DNA of 64,000 bases from Margaritifera margaritifera (taxonomy: Eukaryota > Mollusca > Bivalvia > Unionida > Margaritiferidae), in the NCBI GenBank assembly GCA_029931535.1, contig JAQPZY010001346.1:620001-684000 (forward strand). The letters are read 5' to 3'. The notes below the pieces were generated by a model. It did not search any database. It was not told the DNA's origin and saw nothing but the letters and a program-made list of their open reading frames with translations. A program made the translations under genes and the position numbers. Of this stretch, positions 59,695-64,000 are shown piece after piece (the stretch's first letter is position 1; every line of letters begins with the position of its first letter).

Positions 59695-61211
59695 GTAACA
59701 CAAAAAATCATAAAACTTTTATTGTTATTGCTGATCTCATTAATTGCAATTATTTTTTTTTTAAATTGGATAGTGTAACATATGAATTATTTGAGAAATG
59801 ACATATTACTGTTTTTATTAAATTAATATGTGCAGAGGTGTCTGGATCAATTCTCAAAACAACAATATACAAACTGGGTTGAAGCATGTCAATGGGAGAT
59901 TGAAGCAAAATTTCATACATTGATAGTACAAAATTGATCTCTGTACATATTCTTTGTCATGGAATACAAAGACTGTTTTTATTTATTTTTTTAAATTGGC
60001 CAAAGTATTAAACATACCGGTACCATTTTTGCCTGTAGTTTTTGAACAACCTTAATTTTTTCTCTGAATATTTTTTAATGCACTTTAAGTTTTTCAGACA
60101 GTCACGATCAGTATATATTATATTTGATTCTAATTTTGAACACAATAGATAAGATAAGTTACAGTTTTCATTAAGAAAGGTGGTTTAATATAATATGGCA
60201 CCCCATATTTTAAAACAGAAAGAATGACAACTTATGCTGCCTATAAAAAGACTGTCAGCATTTGTCATTTTAAGATCATCAGCCATAGTTTTAAATGAAT
60301 ATCTATTCAAAAAAAGTTTTAAAGAATTAATATTTCTTAAGTCTTATATTATATATAGTTATAACTTTCATGTTAACATAGATTGATATGCATGTTATAA
60401 GAGAAAATTGTATCAGTTTCTGTAAGAAGTGCTGTTCTGAAATTGTTTTCCTGGAGAAAAAGCACATCATTAGCAAAAAAAGACAGATAAATTTGTAAAG
60501 AGGATTTGCAGAAACTTAATTTGAATCCATCCCATGTAAGCTGCATCATGACTCTTTAAGCTGGTCAGACCCTTATAAGTTACATTGTTGACGAATTTAA
60601 GTCAATAACTGTCTTATAAAAAGAATCAGCTGAATATATTTGCCCTTATATTATGAATCAATGAAAACAATCTTGAGTTAGTAGATTACTGAAGTCACAT
60701 GACACCTGTACAGATGCCTGATTGACATTTAGAATTTTCTAATCCCATTCTAATCAGTCAAGTTGCTCCATTTACGTAATTGACATTAGTTTTATATTGT
60801 CATTAAAAGGTGTTTCTTTAACATGCAAGGAAGAGAGAGTGAGAGATAGCTAGATTCAGACCACAATGCTCATACATAATTAATGTTCACCCTACTGAAT
60901 ACCAACCATCCCATTCCGATGTGAGCATGAAGTTTAAATTATAGTGATCAGGTCATTTATACTTGCACCTCATTTGACATTGTGTACCACTTTATAAGTG
61001 GTCTGTTACAGTACAACTGCTGATTGGTTAATTATTCAGTCTGTATGAAAAAGGCAGCACACATCATTGTGAGCCTTACTAGAGACTATAACTGAGGAAT
61101 TTGAGTAAAGGCAGCAATATTTATTTGATAATTTTTTTTTTTTGCATGAAGGCTTCACCAGTCTTTGACTGCCTCTGTTCAGTCTACTGATTAAGCTGAA
61201 ACAGTTAAACT
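59695..61211. other. Intron, no recognised element
   Basis: About 1.5 kb, AT-rich, up to the TTAA target of the piggyBac insertion. Nothing recognised. Confidence 0.5.
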
Positions 61212-61215
61212 TTAA

Positions 61216-61300
61216 CCCTTTCAATGCTACAGACCGGTAAAGCGGTCCAGGAACAATAACTCCCGTTCAACACTGTAGACCGGTATTCCGGTCTCACATA
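61216..61300. repeat. piggyBac left end with palindromic subterminal sites
   Basis: CCCTTTCAATGCTACAGACC, then CACTGTAGACCGGTATTCCG; GACCGG-TATT-CCGGTC is a 6-bp-stem palindrome. Likely transposase-binding sites. Confidence 0.75.
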
Positions 61301-61494
61301 CCTGTCTCGTTTTGGTGATAAATTCTCTGATTGGTCAGTATCGGGGATTCCCCTATAGGAAATATTTATTTCGTACATTGATTCATTTGCATACTATTCG
61401 GATACATTCGGACTTTAAGGTAGGTTCTTTACAAGAAAACGGGTTTTTCCAATCTGTAAATGTAAATCTTCGAGGTCGCCTAAGTACATCCAAA

Positions 61495-63282
61495 ATGGCG
61501 GACTCGTCTGATGATGAATCAGAATTATCTGGGGACGAAATAATTGAAAATATCGGCAGTTTTGATCTTCTAAATATAAACCAAGAAGAGAGGGAACATT
61601 TGCAACAAGAATGGAGGGATATTGTTGGCGATAGTGATGACAATGAGGAATTTGAAGGTTTTGAACTCGCCGATGTGTACGAGACACCTGAATTTTGTCA
61701 GTGGACTAAATCTGAATCGGAACGTAATATTCACCCATTTTCCAAACGTGTAGGTCCAACACGAGTATTTGATGGATCAGGAACACCTCTTGAATATTTT
61801 CAGCTATTTTATAGCGACTATGTGTTGTCGGAAATAGCAAGATTTACAAATACCAACGCACATCTGAAGCGAGAGACTGACCCAAATCAACACAAAGGTG
61901 GTTGGACTGATGTCACGTTATCAGAAATAAAGGCATTTTATGGCCTATTGATATTGATGGAAGTTTTGAAATTCGACAGAGATGAACTGTATTGGTATAA
62001 AAGTGAGAAATTCTGGCTTGTTGGATCAAATTTCAGAGAAATTATGTCATGTGACAGGTTTGTCCAGGTAAAACGCTACCTGCATTTCAGTGATGATACC
62101 AGTCACAATCTTCAAGGTGACAAATTGCACAAAATAAGATTCATATTAGACCACTGTCATCGGCAATTTATGTCAGAATATGTTCCAAGCAGAGAAGTAT
62201 CTGTGGATGAAGCCATGGTGCCATTTAAAGGTAGACTTGGAATCAAACAATACATGAAAGACAAACCTGTCAAGTTTGGCATCAAGTTATGGGTGGTTGC
62301 AGATGCAGTGTCAGCATATTGCTACAATTTTGAAGTCTACCTTGGGAAAAATGGAACTCTTGTGAACAGAAATCTAGGTTTGGCAGCCAGAGCAGTTATT
62401 GAACTAACAAAACCTTTGCAAATGAAAGGCTATATCATCTACACTGACAATTTTTACACCAGTCCTCAGTTAGCAGATTACCTGTATCGCATCAATACCT
62501 ACCTTTGTGGCACAGTGCGCACAAATCGAAAGGGATATCCAAAGGACTTAGTCTTGTCAAATGCAGTAGCAAGACGCCTAGCTAGAGGATCGTCAGACTG
62601 GCTCATGTGTGGTCCGTTACTTGCATCTTATTGGAAGGACAACAGAATTGTACACTACCTGTCATCTTTCCATGCACCTGTTGAACCTGATTTGACCACA
62701 TCACGGAGAAACAAAGATGGGACTGAGAACGAGCTTCCAGCAACACCGACTGTGCTTGCCTATGCACAGTACATGGGAGGAGTAGACAGGCTTGATCAGA
62801 ATACTAGGACAAATCGTTCCAAGAAGTCTATGCGGTGGTACCGAAAAGTAGAAACGAAGTTGAGGGAGCAGTCGTTGTACAATGCCTATGTCATTGAGAG
62901 AACTGTCATTGATCATAATCCTCCTAATAAAAGGAAAAGGGACTTACTCTCATTTCATCTTGATGTTGCTCATGCTCTTATTGGAACATTCAGGTCTAAA
63001 CGCCCTTTCAAGCGTCCCAGAAGTGAAAGCAACAATGACAGTCGACTTGATGACAAAGGCCATTGGCCAACAAGTGCAGGTGGATCAGACAGGTTGTGCA
63101 CTGTATGCAACAAGAAACATCGCAATTATTTGGCAAGCCACCCTGGTACGTCAGTGAGGGATAACCCTTACAAAAGGACTAAAACAACAATGGCTTGTGA
63201 GAAATGTGATGTTCCCCTGTGCTGCAATGCTCGCAGCACTTGCTTCCGTGACTATCACACAAAAGTATACTTCTGGCAATGA
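61495..63282 (+). CDS. piggyBac transposase, intact ORF
   Basis: 595 codons from ATG 61495 (context AAAATGG, a good Kozak match). The frame is open from an upstream ATG at 61312, but that start has a poor context and would add 61 non-family residues. It cuts and pastes the element at TTAA in the nucleus. The N-terminus is acidic (SSDDESELSGDE). The DDD core is D238 in EVSVDEAMVPFKG, D318 in IIYTDNFYTSPQ and D431 in YMGGVDRLDQ, the family's three aspartates in their standard motifs. Basic patches (KRKR, RSKRPFKRPR) near 520-540 may be nuclear localisation signals. The C-terminal 60 residues form a Cys/His-rich finger (CTVCNKKH...CEKCDVPLCC...C). Length matches active piggyBac transposases (about 590). 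No stop or frameshift. Confidence 0.96.
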   Translation: MADSSDDESELSGDEIIENIGSFDLLNINQEEREHLQQEWRDIVGDSDDNEEFEGFELADVYETPEFCQWTKSESERNIHPFSKRVGPTRVFDGSGTPLEYFQLFYSDYVLSEIARFTNTNAHLKRETDPNQHKGGWTDVTLSEIKAFYGLLILMEVLKFDRDELYWYKSEKFWLVGSNFREIMSCDRFVQVKRYLHFSDDTSHNLQGDKLHKIRFILDHCHRQFMSEYVPSREVSVDEAMVPFKGRLGIKQYMKDKPVKFGIKLWVVADAVSAYCYNFEVYLGKNGTLVNRNLGLAARAVIELTKPLQMKGYIIYTDNFYTSPQLADYLYRINTYLCGTVRTNRKGYPKDLVLSNAVARRLARGSSDWLMCGPLLASYWKDNRIVHYLSSFHAPVEPDLTTSRRNKDGTENELPATPTVLAYAQYMGGVDRLDQNTRTNRSKKSMRWYRKVETKLREQSLYNAYVIERTVIDHNPPNKRKRDLLSFHLDVAHALIGTFRSKRPFKRPRSESNNDSRLDDKGHWPTSAGGSDRLCTVCNKKHRNYLASHPGTSVRDNPYKRTKTTMACEKCDVPLCCNARSTCFRDYHTKVYFWQ

Positions 63283-63790
63283 TGTTTGTACCTGCACTGG
63301 TGTGCATGTACATGTAAATGATGTGTTTGCCAAAGAACTGCCTTGGATTTTTGCTATATTAATCTGGTTCACAGTCAAAATATGTGTTTTATTTCATATC
63401 TATTTCCATTGAAATGAACATAAAACCTTATATACTTCAGTTTTTAACCACCTGTAGAAATATCGTTAACACACCTTTGGATTTGCTTGAATTGTGAGAT
63501 AACATTGCATTTATTCAAGCCACGATTTGTAAGAACACCAAAATGGATCAAAAACAGATCAGATATTACTCTTTAAACACTTTATTCAACATTTTATAGA
63601 GAATACAGTGAAATTTACCTTTAACTTACCTTTTGATTTACCTGTATAATCATCTGTGTGAGACTAAACTTGCTTATGAGAATATTTTCAGAAACCTGAA
63701 TTTGTCTTCTTTACAATGATACCAAATATGTATTCCTATCACAAGAAATGAAATTTATACAAGTCATTGAAAATATGTTGCCTACATTTA
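63283..63790. other. piggyBac 3' untranslated and internal region
   Basis: Non-coding; AT-rich. No canonical AATAAA directly after the stop was seen (CATAAAACC at 63419 is a weak candidate). Confidence 0.5.
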
Positions 63791-63859
63791 TAAAGATCTT
63801 GAAAGTTACTTAGTGTTGAATGGTAGTGTTTCCCTTGTAGTTACTTAGTGGTGAAAGGG
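63791..63859. repeat. piggyBac right end
   Basis: Two AGTTACTTAGTG copies (about 63805 and 63838), then GTGAAAGGG next to TTAA. Confidence 0.75.
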
Positions 63860-63863
63860 TTAA

Positions 63864-64000
63864 ACACAGTGAGATGATCATGCACAGCAGATCTCACAAC
63901 TTCAATTTGACTGACATTGACAAATTGCTGTTTCAATATAGGTATTTTCTCATTTGGAAATAACAGCATTTGATAAAAGATCTCCAAAGCAATTCATGTA
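63864..64000. other. Intron flank, no recognised content
   Basis: A pyrimidine/AG pattern near 63945 (tttcaatatag) is followed by an open but short stretch without RING-like cysteines. Not called an exon. Confidence 0.4.

Larger units (their letters stand above)
61216..63859 (+). mobile_element. Complete piggyBac transposon
   Basis: 2644 bp flanked by TTAA at 61212-61215 and 63860-63863. It starts CCCTTTCA and ends TGAAAGGG, a perfect 8-bp terminal inverted repeat. Asymmetric subterminal repeats: the left has two copies of ACAGACCGG/GTAGACCGG, each followed by a matching CCGGTC/GCGGTCC; the right has two copies of GTTACTTAGTG. A single full-length transposase ORF lies inside in the same orientation as the host gene. 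This is the most intact element in the window. Confidence 0.95.

Noticed and set aside
61312..61494. Upstream in-frame ATG extending the piggyBac transposase by 61 residues
   Set aside because: Poor start context and an extension unlike the family; ATG 61495 has a strong context and gives the usual length.
63940..64000. Possible start of the next RNF213-like exon at the window edge
   Set aside because: Only ~55 bases, a weak acceptor and no RING-type cysteines; cannot be supported.

Overview
This is a eukaryotic, AT-rich, repeat-laden window. The organism is most likely a lophotrochozoan, probably a bivalve or other mollusc. That inference rests on the TE mixture (Ty3/gypsy, DIRS-like, piggyBac, pogo-like, hAT MITEs, a tRNA-headed SINE with a tail that I associate with molluscs), on very long introns, and on arrays of decayed ~146-bp monomers. 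The species is not determinable from the sequence alone.

The one host gene I can support is a large fragment, on the + strand, of an RNF213/mysterin-like giant E3 ubiquitin ligase. Nine exons are identifiable: 6940-7147, 14520-14704, 18678-18820, 24778-24922, 26687-27030, 44793-44956, 46666-46878, 56570-56763 and 59586-59694. All reading phases agree across the eight junctions, giving about 568 codons. They correspond to the stretch after the AAA+ motor and leading up to the RING finger, which should lie just beyond the right edge. Introns run from 1.7 to 17.8 kb and hold everything else.

Layout. 1-6510: a degenerate Ty3/gypsy retrotransposon on the - strand (172-bp LTRs, PBS, PPT, gag-pol relics) with a 1.55-kb pogo-like transposon nested in its leader. 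7-20 kb: exons 1-3, a 146-bp-class repeat array split by a solo LTR, a second complete array, and a hAT-like element. 20.9-23.0 kb: DIRS-like tyrosine-recombinase retrotransposon relic. 23-32 kb: exons 4-5, a tRNA-derived SINE, and a family-B array split by a 2.27-kb TA-target transposon. 32-35.4 kb: a - strand LINE relic interrupted by a 1.4-kb insertion that carries a hairpin-forming minisatellite. 35.7-44 kb: hAT MITE, pogo-like MITE, a second solo LTR and more arrays. 44.8-52 kb: exons 6-7, a third LTR copy, and a family-B array again split by a pogo-like element. 55-57.5 kb: microsatellites, a perfect 41-bp hairpin, two copies of a TA-target MITE, exon 8 and a SINE with a perfect 12-bp target duplication. 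59.6 kb: exon 9. 61216-63859: a complete piggyBac transposon with TTAA duplications, matching termini and one uninterrupted transposase ORF, in the same orientation as the host gene.

Functionally there is one host gene, plausibly ubiquitin-based innate defence, and a layered archive of transposons. The nesting order can be read from restored target sites: the tandem arrays came first, then TA-target transposons and solo LTRs. The piggyBac copy looks among the youngest and is the only element here that still looks coding-competent.
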